A stretch of DNA of 26,868 nucleotides, taken from assembly GCA_964603125.1 (NCBI GenBank), contig CAZRUA010000045.1:1-26868 (forward strand). Reading direction: 5' to 3'. This document shows positions 16,486-23,913 of the stretch, in pieces (positions within the stretch are counted from its first letter, which is position 1; every line of letters starts with the position of its first letter). A model generated the notes under the pieces. The model ran no database searches. It saw only the letters and a program-made list of their open reading frames with translations, and was not told where the DNA came from. Source of the DNA: CAZRUA01 sp964603125. Its GTDB lineage: Bacteria; Bacteroidota; Bacteroidia; B-17B0; Aurantibacillaceae. The position numbers and the translations under genes were made by a program.

Positions 16486-17909
16486 GGAAGGCATTATTTT
16501 TATACTTAGTTTTTAGTTTTGCATTCATGAAAGCCCAAACGGTTAAGTTGGGTTTAGATTGGGCTTTTGCACCTATAAATAACTTCAAGCATGATGTTAT
16601 TAACATTGATACAAATTATTATAACGGAAATTTCTTTTATTTAAAAAACATAAAACCTTTAGCAGCTTGGGAGTTACCTTCTATTTACACTGAACTCAGC
16701 TCAAAGAATAAATTTTTTGTTGGGGCAAGATTTAGCTATTCCACCAAAAGATATCAATTTGACGAGGATGAAAATTATCAATTTTCAAATTCGGATTATT
16801 ATGAGAATACAGCTATTTATACGCGACTGTATGTAGGAAAGGAGTTTTTAGTGAATAAATTGGTGCAGCCGTGGCTCTCAATTGGCTTTGGTAACTACCG
16901 ATATACAAATCATTATTTTGATAACCAAACCGACGCTTCACTGAAATATGATTTTAGGAATTATGTAGATTGGTTGAATGTAAATCTGAAATCCGTTAAT
17001 GTATTAAGTTTTGGTGCGGGACTGAAAATGAAAATTTATGGTTTTTATGCTTATCACGATCGAACTTTTGCTCCAATCAATCAGTACATGCATTCATTTA
17101 CTTCAACCTCTTATTTGGTGTTAAAGGTAGATTTGTTAGGGAAGAATATTGCTAAGAAAATTCCAATTGAAACGGAGGATTTTAGTTCTCTTACCAAGAA
17201 AAGAGCTTATGTTAAACCCAATGCTTTTGGTTTTAGTTTGGAACATCCTTTTTCGGGTGGATTTAATTTAGCCAAGGATACGGTTACTGGATTTGAAATT
17301 GCTTATGGTGTAATGAAGGAACCTGAGTCAATTGAAAACGGATATGCCTTTGACGGTTTTTTAAGTGTTGAAGTTGAGAAGAAAGCAAAAATGAAGTTTA
17401 GCCCTCAAGTTTCTATGTATTACGAGCGTTCTATTAAGGAATCCAATAATTGGTTTATACGCCATGCATTGTCATTTAGAGCATATAAATTTATTTATGA
17501 ACGAGCTGCAAAAAATTATCAGCCTTCTGTTTGGTTGTATTTAAATGATGAATCAACTGGCACTCCCGATCTTTCCTACAACGAGTTGGATATAAAAAAC
17601 AACTATGCCATGATAGCGAATGAGCATAAAATTGGTTATCGATTTATTAGTAGCAGTAAGCCTAATTATTTTGTGTTGAATGCGGGTTTGCGTATGAATT
17701 GGCGTTTAAAACATTGGAATAATTTTACTTCGAAAGTTAGATTTATAAATCCTACAGCAAGTGTTGGATTAATGTACAAATCAAATAAGTTTTCGATTGG
17801 TGTTAATGCTGAGCATTCTATTATTTCGCCTGATAAAAACAAGTATTACAAAAACTTTTATAGCCTTGGTGTTCAACTTAATTATGATATTCAACGATGG
17901 GACAAATAA
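16482..17909 (+). CDS. Outer-membrane protein of the caspase operon
   Basis: 475 residues with a signal peptide (cleavage probably after FMKA, about residue 18). Many amphipathic strands rich in Tyr, Asn and Phe follow, ending GVQLNYDIQRWDK, which suggests an outer-membrane beta-barrel. No named family is recognised. The ATG overlaps the caspase gene stop by 4 bases (ATGA), and the end overlaps the lipoprotein gene by 13 bases. This points to translational coupling and a shared envelope function. Confidence 0.75.
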   Translation: MRKALFLYLVFSFAFMKAQTVKLGLDWAFAPINNFKHDVINIDTNYYNGNFFYLKNIKPLAAWELPSIYTELSSKNKFFVGARFSYSTKRYQFDEDENYQFSNSDYYENTAIYTRLYVGKEFLVNKLVQPWLSIGFGNYRYTNHYFDNQTDASLKYDFRNYVDWLNVNLKSVNVLSFGAGLKMKIYGFYAYHDRTFAPINQYMHSFTSTSYLVLKVDLLGKNIAKKIPIETEDFSSLTKKRAYVKPNAFGFSLEHPFSGGFNLAKDTVTGFEIAYGVMKEPESIENGYAFDGFLSVEVEKKAKMKFSPQVSMYYERSIKESNNWFIRHALSFRAYKFIYERAAKNYQPSVWLYLNDESTGTPDLSYNELDIKNNYAMIANEHKIGYRFISSSKPNYFVLNAGLRMNWRLKHWNNFTSKVRFINPTASVGLMYKSNKFSIGVNAEHSIISPDKNKYYKNFYSLGVQLNYDIQRWDK

Positions 17910-18469
17910 TTAAAAAAATAAGCATTATAGCTTTATTCGCTTTTTTAATTACATCATGTAATAAAGATAATGTGGATTATGCTGTACCAGATGATCAAAA
18001 ATTGCAGATTGAAGCGGGTGGTTCAGAAATAAGTTTTTTTGTTCCTACCAGTTATAATTCATCAACCAATACTGTTTATGTTGCTTACGGATATTTAACA
18101 ACCGAAGCAGGTGCTGTACCAAATAATCAATCGTTTTTTTGGCGAAAGTACATGCTGAATACAGGTGATGTTCCAAATACAAATGTGTATAAAAATGGAA
18201 TTGTATTTTTTTCTACTAGTGCCGATAGTTTAGCTAAGGATGGTTTAGTAAAATTCCCATTCACCAACTCAATTATTTTTAATGCGGTACAACGTTATAA
18301 ACCTTACCGCATTAAAATTACCAACAATGGTTACATGCTTCAAGATCTTCAAAACAGAAGCAAATGGGAAGAATTGCCTATAACGCGAATTGATACAGCA
18401 GCAGGACTTGTTCACTTCAAATCCAACCAGTTTGATAGCTATGTGTATTGCTTAGCACAGCTAAACTAA
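17897..18469 (+). CDS. Small lipoprotein of the caspase operon
   Basis: 190 residues with a lipoprotein signal ending FLITSC (lipid-attachment Cys21). The remainder is beta-rich (IEAGGSEISFFVPTSYN...), and no family is recognised. It begins 13 bases before the outer-membrane protein gene ends and closes the operon. It is the last gene before the accessory region, which starts with a promoter module 13 bases further on. Confidence 0.72.
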   Translation: MGQIIKKISIIALFAFLITSCNKDNVDYAVPDDQKLQIEAGGSEISFFVPTSYNSSTNTVYVAYGYLTTEAGAVPNNQSFFWRKYMLNTGDVPNTNVYKNGIVFFSTSADSLAKDGLVKFPFTNSIIFNAVQRYKPYRIKITNNGYMLQDLQNRSKWEELPITRIDTAAGLVHFKSNQFDSYVYCLAQLN

Positions 18470-18481
18470 AGCTGATGTTTA

Positions 18482-18600
18482 TTTTGTTAATGCCCACAGC
18501 TTTTGTATATTTGATACAGTATTTAGGATAAATCACCCTAATACAGCCAGAGAAAGAGGAAAGGGGTGTTTTTTTGACTACTATATGTTAGTTAGTGGCA
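18482..18600 (+). repeat. Promoter-leader module, copy A
   Basis: TTTTG (18482-18486) and TATATTTG (18506-18513) are separated by exactly 19 bases, a perfect Bacteroidota promoter. A leader of about 75 bases follows, with a CACCC / GGGTG pair, a T run and the core GTTAGTGGC (18591-18599). The stretch from CCACAGC at 18494 to 18602 is closely related to copy E (23414-23520), including a 15-base identical block beginning AATACAGCCAG. It leads into the unknown gene at 18634. Confidence 0.85.
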
Positions 18601-19657
18601 ATAAGCGCGGACAAACCAACACGACAAAAATATATGTCAATTTTTAAAAAAATATTCGGCGGAAAGAACAAAACAACTTCCAACAACCTCACTACGATTA
18701 CTCGTACAGAAACGTACGAAGGATTTTCAATTCCAGGGATAATCCATAACATGCAATATCACTTCATAGACCTGCAAGTTTACCGTGACGGGATTGTTTA
18801 TTGTTGGGACATGGTTGACCTTAAAATATTTAAAGAAAAATTAAGAACTGGCTGGGTTGTAACACGTATTCCAGACGGCGAAAGTATATCATTGTTTAGC
18901 TTAGGTAATTGGACTATCGACAAAGGAACATGGGAATTCAATATATCAGGTTCTTATTATGACCACGTTTATTCGTTAGTCAAAATTCTTAATCCTAATC
19001 TTGAAAACTTATATGATTGTCATGGAACAACAGAAAAAGTGGTCGGAAATGTAAGAGTCTCTGTCTTATCAATGCCAAATCCAATTCCATATTACGAGTC
19101 TGGTAAAAGTAAAATATTTCCTGAACGTATTAAAGGAAGAAATATTTACATTTTTTATAGGTCTGATGACAACAAACTATACTTAGCGCAGCTATCAATA
19201 TTTGTAGATGGCAAAATTGAACTTGCGAGTATTCCTGAAAAAAAATATTTTACCATTGACCAATTAGAGGAATTAATTAGTACTAAAACATTGCTGACTA
19301 ATTTACCTTTAAATGAAAGAGTAATTATTCACGGACTAGGATCATTTGAAATTGTTAGTGGAACTGGTGTTGACATCAAAGACAAATATGCAGAGTTACT
19401 TGACATATATGAAGAACTTAAATCAGGGAAAAATAGTATTGAAAGATGCAGAGAAGTTTTTAAAGAATTTAAATGTAAACCGTCAGAAGAACTAAAAGAG
19501 AAATTAAAGGTAGCTTATGAAAGAGTACCGCGACATCAAAGAATGTTTGTTGGCGACATGGACACCAAAGACCATGAAGTAAAAAGAATAATATACGGTA
19601 AACTCAAATAGATAGACACGTAAGCTAACCGAACCTGTGTGGCATACAGCCAGTAAC
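18591..19657. mobile_element. Cassette-like unit 1
   Basis: It starts at GTTAGTGGC (18591-18599) and ends at GCCAGTAAC (19649-19657), complementary at 8 of 9 bases. It contains one gene. Promoter copies A and B, which share about 20 bases around CCACAGCTTTTGTATATTTG, flank it as direct repeats. It is read as an integron-type cassette by analogy with GTTRRRY/RYYYAAC cores. Confidence 0.5.
18634..19611 (+). CDS. Unknown protein, first cassette gene
   Basis: 325 residues from ATG 18634 (MSIFKKIFGGKNK); the frame also allows an upstream GTG at 18595 inside the cassette core, which is less likely. There is no signal peptide and it appears cytoplasmic. The N-terminal two-thirds are beta-rich (YRDGIVYCWDMVDL, GWVVTRIPDGESISLFSLGNW). 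The C-terminal 80 residues are charged and helical (KYAELLDIYEELKSGKN..CREVFKEF). I do not recognise the family. It has its own promoter module (copy A) and complementary ends (GTTAGTGGC before, GCCAGTAAC after, 8 of 9 bases complementary), so it looks like a single-gene cassette. Confidence 0.75.
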   Translation: MSIFKKIFGGKNKTTSNNLTTITRTETYEGFSIPGIIHNMQYHFIDLQVYRDGIVYCWDMVDLKIFKEKLRTGWVVTRIPDGESISLFSLGNWTIDKGTWEFNISGSYYDHVYSLVKILNPNLENLYDCHGTTEKVVGNVRVSVLSMPNPIPYYESGKSKIFPERIKGRNIYIFYRSDDNKLYLAQLSIFVDGKIELASIPEKKYFTIDQLEELISTKTLLTNLPLNERVIIHGLGSFEIVSGTGVDIKDKYAELLDIYEELKSGKNSIERCREVFKEFKCKPSEELKEKLKVAYERVPRHQRMFVGDMDTKDHEVKRIIYGKLK

Positions 19658-19690
19658 AACATCTAAAAATTATGCGGGAGACATCAAAGC

Positions 19691-19700
19691 ATTTGCAAAT
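19691..19700. repeat. Small palindrome ATTTGCAAAT
   Basis: A perfect 10-base palindrome lies between the 3' core of cassette 1 and promoter copy B. It could be part of the folded arm of an attC-like site or an operator; nothing in the window decides between them. Confidence 0.25.
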
Positions 19701-19732
19701 TCAAGGTCGCTCCGTGAAAGTACTCTACTCCA

Positions 19733-19764
19733 TTTTGCACATCCCCACAGCTTTTGTATATTTG
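19733..19764 (+). promoter_or_regulatory. Promoter module copy B, for the sheath gene
   Basis: TTTTG (19733-19737), 19 bases, TATATTTG (19757-19764). The -33 to -7 part is nearly identical to copies A, C and E, but the leader downstream is unrelated and has no GTTAG core. Confidence 0.8.
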
Positions 19765-19831
19765 ACTAAAGCTTTGTATAATCATGGGCTTAAATAATTT
19801 AGTATACATTAAATAAAACCAAATAACACAA

Positions 19832-21406
19832 ATGAATTTTTCTAACATTAAAACTCCTGGAGTTTACATTAGCGGTAATAATAATTTCCCTAATTCATTT
19901 AACCCAAGCCCTGCAGCTATTCCAGCATTTATTGGCTACACTCCTCAAGCTTCTTACCAAGGAAAATCTTATATCAATGAGCCCTTTAAAATATCTTCTT
20001 TCACTGAATTTTTAGCTATTTTTTGTTTTCCTAATCCCGAAGCACCAGCTGTTAAGCAATATAATCCGCAATATTATTTAGTTGAACAAAAAGCTCAACC
20101 TAGCTCAGGTAATTTTGTTCAATTAAATAACACTTATTACTCCATCTTGCCCGATGCCTCAACAATATATTATATGTATAATAGCATTCGTTTGTTTTAC
20201 CAAAATGGTGGTGGCGATGCTTACATTGTTTCGGTTGGCACTTACGGACCTGTTTCCAATACTAACCTTAATGTTGGCGACCCACTTGTAAACCCTAATA
20301 TAAAGTTAAGTGATTTACAAAATGGTCTTGCTTTGTTATCTAAAAATACTGAACCCAATTTGTATGTTTGTCCTGATGCAACTTTGCTAAACGCACAAGA
20401 TAATAGCACGCTTATGAAAGCCATGTTGTTACAAAGTTCGGATATGAAAAGCTCAATAAGTATTTTTGATGTGATAGGAGGAGCTGCACCTGATGCCACA
20501 CTTTGGCAAAATGATATTGCAACTTTTAGAAATAATGTAGGTACTGTTGGTTTAGAGTTTGGTGCAGCTTATTATCCTTTTGTTCAAACATCAATAGTGC
20601 AAAGCCAAGAAATAGATTATACCAATTTATTTGGGGGCAACACTCAACAATTAGCAAGCTTGCTTAATCCTGCTTCAAATCCAAATCAAGCATTGACCAA
20701 TATTTTTAGTAATATTCAAAGTGCTACAAGCACATCAACGGTAAGTAACAATAACATGCTATTGTTAAATGCTAGTGCAGCATACAGCCAATTAATGCAG
20801 AATGTTTTAGCTAATGTTAATACTTTGCCACCAAGTGCTGCAATGGCGGGTATAATAAATACCATAGATACTAACCAAGGTCCTTGGGAAGCCCCAGCTA
20901 ATGTGTCAGTTGCAAGCGCTGTGGCACTGCCTATTGATTTAAATGATACAGAACAAGCTACACTAAATATAGATGCAGTTTCGGGTAAATCAATAAATGC
21001 TATTCGTTTATTTAATAATAATGGTATTTTAGTTTGGGGAGCACGTACATTAAACGGCAATAGTGTTGATTGGCGTTATATTAATGTACGCAGAACCGCA
21101 ATATACATAGAACAAGAATGTAAACTGGCATTACAAAATTTTGTGTTTGAACCCAATACAGCTAATACTTGGATGAATGTAAAGGAAACGCTTACGGGTT
21201 TTCTTACCAATATTTGGAAGGCTGGAGGCTTGCAAGGTAGTACGCCCGAAGATGCTTTTAAGGTAGAAGTAGGGTTGGGCTCTACAATGACAGCGATTGA
21301 TATATTAGATGGTTATATGAAGGTTGTTATTTTGTTAGCCATAAGCCATCCTGCTGAGTTTATTGAAATTAATATGACACAAGCAATGCGGCCATCAGTG
21401 CAATAG
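19832..21406 (+). CDS. Contractile tail sheath protein, orphan
   Basis: 524 residues of the phage / contractile injection sheath family. The N-terminus TPGVYI, the early FIGYTPQA and FYQNGGGDAYIVSVG are typical. So is the long C-terminal segment: a WGARTL..NVRRTAIYIEQE stretch, FVFEPNTANTWMNVKETLTGFL, then a final PAEFIEINMTQA. The middle insert (about residues 130-330) is variable and low in charge. Sheaths normally sit beside tube, baseplate and ATPase genes, but none is present: neighbours on both sides are unrelated. It has a dedicated Bacteroidota promoter (copy B) and a 67-base leader, so it is likely expressed. Confidence 0.85.
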   Translation: MNFSNIKTPGVYISGNNNFPNSFNPSPAAIPAFIGYTPQASYQGKSYINEPFKISSFTEFLAIFCFPNPEAPAVKQYNPQYYLVEQKAQPSSGNFVQLNNTYYSILPDASTIYYMYNSIRLFYQNGGGDAYIVSVGTYGPVSNTNLNVGDPLVNPNIKLSDLQNGLALLSKNTEPNLYVCPDATLLNAQDNSTLMKAMLLQSSDMKSSISIFDVIGGAAPDATLWQNDIATFRNNVGTVGLEFGAAYYPFVQTSIVQSQEIDYTNLFGGNTQQLASLLNPASNPNQALTNIFSNIQSATSTSTVSNNNMLLLNASAAYSQLMQNVLANVNTLPPSAAMAGIINTIDTNQGPWEAPANVSVASAVALPIDLNDTEQATLNIDAVSGKSINAIRLFNNNGILVWGARTLNGNSVDWRYINVRRTAIYIEQECKLALQNFVFEPNTANTWMNVKETLTGFLTNIWKAGGLQGSTPEDAFKVEVGLGSTMTAIDILDGYMKVVILLAISHPAEFIEINMTQAMRPSVQ

Positions 21407-21439
21407 TTTTTATCAATAAGTTATATTAGCGTAAAACGA

Positions 21440-21447
21440 TAAATTTG
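21440..21447 (+). promoter_or_regulatory. Candidate -7 element for the small exported protein
   Basis: TAAATTTG matches TAnnTTTG. There is no clear -33 element at the right distance, so this is tentative. Confidence 0.35.
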
Positions 21448-21507
21448 GCGCAAAGTAAAAATAGTGTTGATTAACTCTACATTATAATAACTAGTTGAAA
21501 GCAAATT

Positions 21508-21909
21508 ATGAAGCGATTTTTTTACTTATTAATTCTAATTTCTATTTCTAAACTAACATTTGGAAAGGGTTGTAGTGGGGTTTATTACATTAAAGGAACT
21601 GCATTTGGTGTGGATAAGGTTGTTTTGAAAAACTCAGAATTAACAATTGTATTTGGAAATGAGGTACGAATAGTAACAACAGATGATAAAGGACAATATG
21701 AAATAGAAGTTAAATGGATTAATTCATGTCCATCTAGAGTCACTAAAAAGCAGCGTGCTGAGCAAAATGCAAAACTAAATCCCAAAATAATTTATGTAAA
21801 GTATAAGGAATTTAACATTGAAATAAAAAATGATTGGTTTAAGTATGCAGAATGCTTTCCAGAGAATAAAGAAAAGGTAACTAAGAAAAAGAACCTAAGT
21901 TTTGAATGA
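21508..21909 (+). CDS. Small exported protein of unknown function
   Basis: 133 residues with a signal peptide (MKRFFYLLILISISKLTFG). The mature part has a beta-rich segment, GTAFGVDKVVLKNSELTI.., followed by VTTDDKGQYEIEV. That pattern resembles the 'modification then DxxGxY' of carboxypeptidase-regulatory-like beta-sandwich domains. A basic C-terminal tail follows, and three Cys residues could form disulfides. The family is not recognised. GTTGAA before the gene (21494-21499) and TTCAAC just after the stop (21911-21916) are complementary, but six bases may be chance. Promoter module C follows 33 bases after the stop. Confidence 0.65.
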   Translation: MKRFFYLLILISISKLTFGKGCSGVYYIKGTAFGVDKVVLKNSELTIVFGNEVRIVTTDDKGQYEIEVKWINSCPSRVTKKQRAEQNAKLNPKIIYVKYKEFNIEIKNDWFKYAECFPENKEKVTKKKNLSFE

Positions 21910-21942
21910 ATTCAACCCACCACCCACCTTTAATATATGCCA

Positions 21943-22028
21943 TTTTGTGCATTCCCTCAGCTTTTGTATATTTGATATTGATTTGAGGATAAAAGAGTGA
22001 TTTTTTGGTTCCTATATATAAGTTAGGC
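21943..22028 (+). repeat. Promoter-leader module, copy C
   Basis: TTTTG (21943-21947), 19 bases, TATATTTG (21967-21974). A shortened leader lacks the central CAGCCAGAGAA block of copies A and E but keeps the GTGATTTTTTGG block and ends CTATATATAAGTTAGGC. The core GTTAGGC is at 22022-22028. It drives the TTG-started gene at 22051. Confidence 0.82.
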
Positions 22029-22819
22029 GTAATTTCATACTGAACATAAATTGAAGAACTTAACATATACTGACTTCGCTGAAAAATGTATCAAAGACCT
22101 TCATGCTTTACAAGACAAGTTTCAATCTAAATATGACTTGAATTGGTATGAAAACTGGTTCTATGATCAAGCTACTGGACTACTTACATTTTCGACAGGA
22201 GATAAAGAACTTAACTTTAAATATTTGGAAGTTGGAACTTATTCGAAAAATACAAATACCTGGAAATGGTCGTGGGACAATGAGAATACACTGAAGAAAG
22301 TAAAAGAACAAGCATCGTTAGTCAAGGACTATGGAAAAAAATTTGGTTACCAAAAACTATCCGAAGGTTATGTTGAAAGCTCAGAAGAAGAAGCATGGGA
22401 ATTTACAGCAATAGCAACGAAAATCGTTAATGGCATAGGTGCTTATCGACCTGTGTCTGACCATTTACTCATATTCATGGTTTTGCTTGAGTTTGTAGAC
22501 GACGAAACTGCACTAGACATAAAAGACAAATATGTATCATGTAGTGCGCATGAATCTGGACGAAGAGCGTTCGTTTGTAAACATTTAAATACAAAGACAA
22601 AGGTAGGCTTCGTAGAAGCATTCGAAACCGAAGAAGGCATGGAACTTTTAGAAGAAGATGATTTTCAAGGATGGTGCGACGAATGCGAAGATGTAAGACA
22701 ACAAGAAGGTGAATGGAATGAGCAATCAATGAAGTTCGCTAACATCAAACTTGTTTGTGAAAGTTGCTACTTCGATATGAAAGAACTAAACTTAGGCCAC
22801 AGGTAAAACTAAGCCTAAC
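22022..22819. mobile_element. Cassette-like unit 2
   Basis: Bounded by GTTAGGC (22022-22028) and GCCTAAC (22813-22819), perfect 7-base complements with GTTRRRY/RYYYAAC form. One gene fills the unit, ending 6 bases before the 3' core. The stretch from GCCTAAC to the next GTTAG core (22909) is about 100 bases, within attC length, and contains promoter copy D. Confidence 0.6.
22051..22806 (+). CDS. DUF6882-like protein with a Cys/His-rich C-terminal domain
   Basis: 251 residues, cytoplasmic. Residues about 30-120 (WYENWFYDQATGLLTFSTG, then VGTYSKNTNTWKWSWDN) fit the DUF6882 pattern of small cassette-type proteins. The C-terminal 100 residues carry probable metal ligands: CSAHESGRRAFVCKHL, GWCDEC and CESCYFD. 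The function of both parts is unknown. The start is TTG 22051 (MKNLTYTDFAEKC), because a stop lies at 22030-22032 and no ATG occurs before the conserved part. It is flanked by GTTAGGC (22022-22028) and GCCTAAC (22813-22819), perfect complements, so it is the clearest small cassette in the window. Confidence 0.78.
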   Translation: MKNLTYTDFAEKCIKDLHALQDKFQSKYDLNWYENWFYDQATGLLTFSTGDKELNFKYLEVGTYSKNTNTWKWSWDNENTLKKVKEQASLVKDYGKKFGYQKLSEGYVESSEEEAWEFTAIATKIVNGIGAYRPVSDHLLIFMVLLEFVDDETALDIKDKYVSCSAHESGRRAFVCKHLNTKTKVGFVEAFETEEGMELLEEDDFQGWCDECEDVRQQEGEWNEQSMKFANIKLVCESCYFDMKELNLGHR

Positions 22820-22836
22820 ACACGCAAAGCAAACAG

Positions 22837-22916
22837 TTTGTTAGACAACAAAGCTTTTGTATATTTGATAGTGTAATCAGGATAAAGAAGGTCTTTTTAG
22901 CGCTATCTGTTAGTCC
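22837..22916 (+). repeat. Promoter-leader module, copy D
   Basis: TTTG (22837-22840), 19 bases, TATATTTG (22860-22867), then a short leader with a T run and the core GTTAGTCC (22909-22916). It shares AGCTTTTGTATATTTGATA with copy C and keeps the AGGATAAA block, but is more diverged elsewhere. It leads into the gene at 23037. Confidence 0.75.
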
Positions 22917-23036
22917 TGTTTCATTTAGAAAAGAGTTGCAATAGGAATAGAATGAGAAAAACATCAAATTATACTCAATAACTTTTTTTATCGGACTGCT
23001 TAAAATCTTTGGGTAAAATACAAAAATAAAAACCTC

Positions 23037-23339
23037 ATGGGACACGGAGAAAATGTATTAATTATTGGACGGCATGCAGATATGCTTGTTAAAATTACAG
23101 ACTTGCTTAAACAACATGGGTATAATGCCATTGGCACAATGACTAACGAAGAGGCAATGCTCATCGTTAAATCAAATGGTATTGATGCTGTTATCATAGG
23201 CGGTGGAGTTGATAACAATAGTAGGGAGTTATTTCATAAAGAGTTTCCTGAGATAAATGCAAAAATTAAGATTATTGATGCGCATCCCCAAACAGTTTTA
23301 TCCGACTTAAAAGCTGCATTCCCTAACAGCAATAATTAA
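23037..23339 (+). CDS. Degenerate receiver-like small protein
   Basis: 100 residues with the alternating pattern of a CheY-like receiver: VLIIGRHAD, then helix LLKQHGYNAIGTMTNEEAML, then GIDAVIIGGGVDNNSR, ELFHKEFPEINAKIKIIDAHP and a final helix. The phosphorylation residues are missing: the acidic pair after strand 1 reads GRH, and the acceptor Asp after strand 3 reads GGG. It would therefore not be a phospho-switch; a binding or immunity role is possible but unknown. It has its own promoter (copy D) with a leader of about 160 bases. CCCTAAC inside its last codons (23321-23327) may be the 3' cassette core. Confidence 0.65.
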   Translation: MGHGENVLIIGRHADMLVKITDLLKQHGYNAIGTMTNEEAMLIVKSNGIDAVIIGGGVDNNSRELFHKEFPEINAKIKIIDAHPQTVLSDLKAAFPNSNN

Positions 23340-23400
23340 AAGAATAATAATGACCTACTGCAGCATAAGAAAAGTTTAAACCCTTTTTTAATCAATGCCA

Positions 23401-23517
23401 TTTTGAACATCTCCACAGCTTTTGTATATTTGATAGAGTATTTATGAGAAAATTACCAATACAGCCAGAGAAGGATGAAAGAGGTGATTTTTGGCTCGTA
23501 TATATAATTTAGGTGCA
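23401..23517 (+). repeat. Promoter-leader module, copy E
   Basis: TTTTG (23401-23405), 19 bases, TATATTTG (23425-23432). The full-length leader carries TTACC paired with GGTGA, the AATACAGCCAGAGAA block shared with copy A, a T run, CGTATATATAA and the core TTTAGGTGCA (23508-23517). It ends a few bases before the ATG at 23523. Confidence 0.83.
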
Positions 23518-23909
23518 ATAGTATGATAATTGACTGTTATAAAATATTAAAGCATATTGAACCTAGTCCAGCTATGTGGACTGGTGAGGCGACATTACAA
23601 AGTATACGTAATTATATCTCAGGTTATTACCATGCATTACTTGATAACAAAATTGTCCAGAAACCACATACGGATGAGCCTTTTTTCGATTGGGTAGCTG
23701 ATAAGCTTGGCTACCATGAATCGACAGCAGGTTGGGTGAATATGATTTTAGCCTACTCAATGGGATTCGAACCGGAAAATATCAGTTGGGAAGAAGTATT
23801 AGCTACTCCAGTTACAAAGGAACAGCATTTGAAATCGATAAGACATTTCTATGAGCTGGTTGAAGAGTTTAAAAAAGAGATTGGAGAGTAAAAGGAAAAT
23901 GCAACTAAC
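23508..23909. mobile_element. Cassette-like unit 3
   Basis: Bounded by TTTAGGTGCA and TGCAACTAAC, complementary at 8 of 10 bases, with one small gene between. The 3' core is followed 4 bases later by an imperfect palindrome, as expected for an attC site, but no closing GTTR core is seen before the next gene. Confidence 0.5.
23523..23891 (+). CDS. Small acidic cytoplasmic protein of unknown function
   Basis: 122 residues, acidic, with no signal peptide. Aromatic- and acid-rich helical segments (FFDWVADKLGYHESTAGWVNMILAYSMGF, then EQHLKSIRHFYELVEEFKKE) suggest a compact helical protein. The size and acidity resemble immunity or antitoxin proteins, but I recognise no family. The complementary ends TTTAGGTGCA (23508-23517) and TGCAACTAAC (23900-23909) match at 8 of 10 positions, and promoter copy E lies directly upstream. 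It is therefore a single-gene cassette. Confidence 0.65.
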   Translation: MIIDCYKILKHIEPSPAMWTGEATLQSIRNYISGYYHALLDNKIVQKPHTDEPFFDWVADKLGYHESTAGWVNMILAYSMGFEPENISWEEVLATPVTKEQHLKSIRHFYELVEEFKKEIGE

Positions 23910-23913
23910 AGCA

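Noticed and set aside
19832..21406. Prophage or contractile injection locus
   Set aside because: Only the sheath gene is present; no tube, baseplate, terminase, capsid, lysis or integrase gene is found around it.
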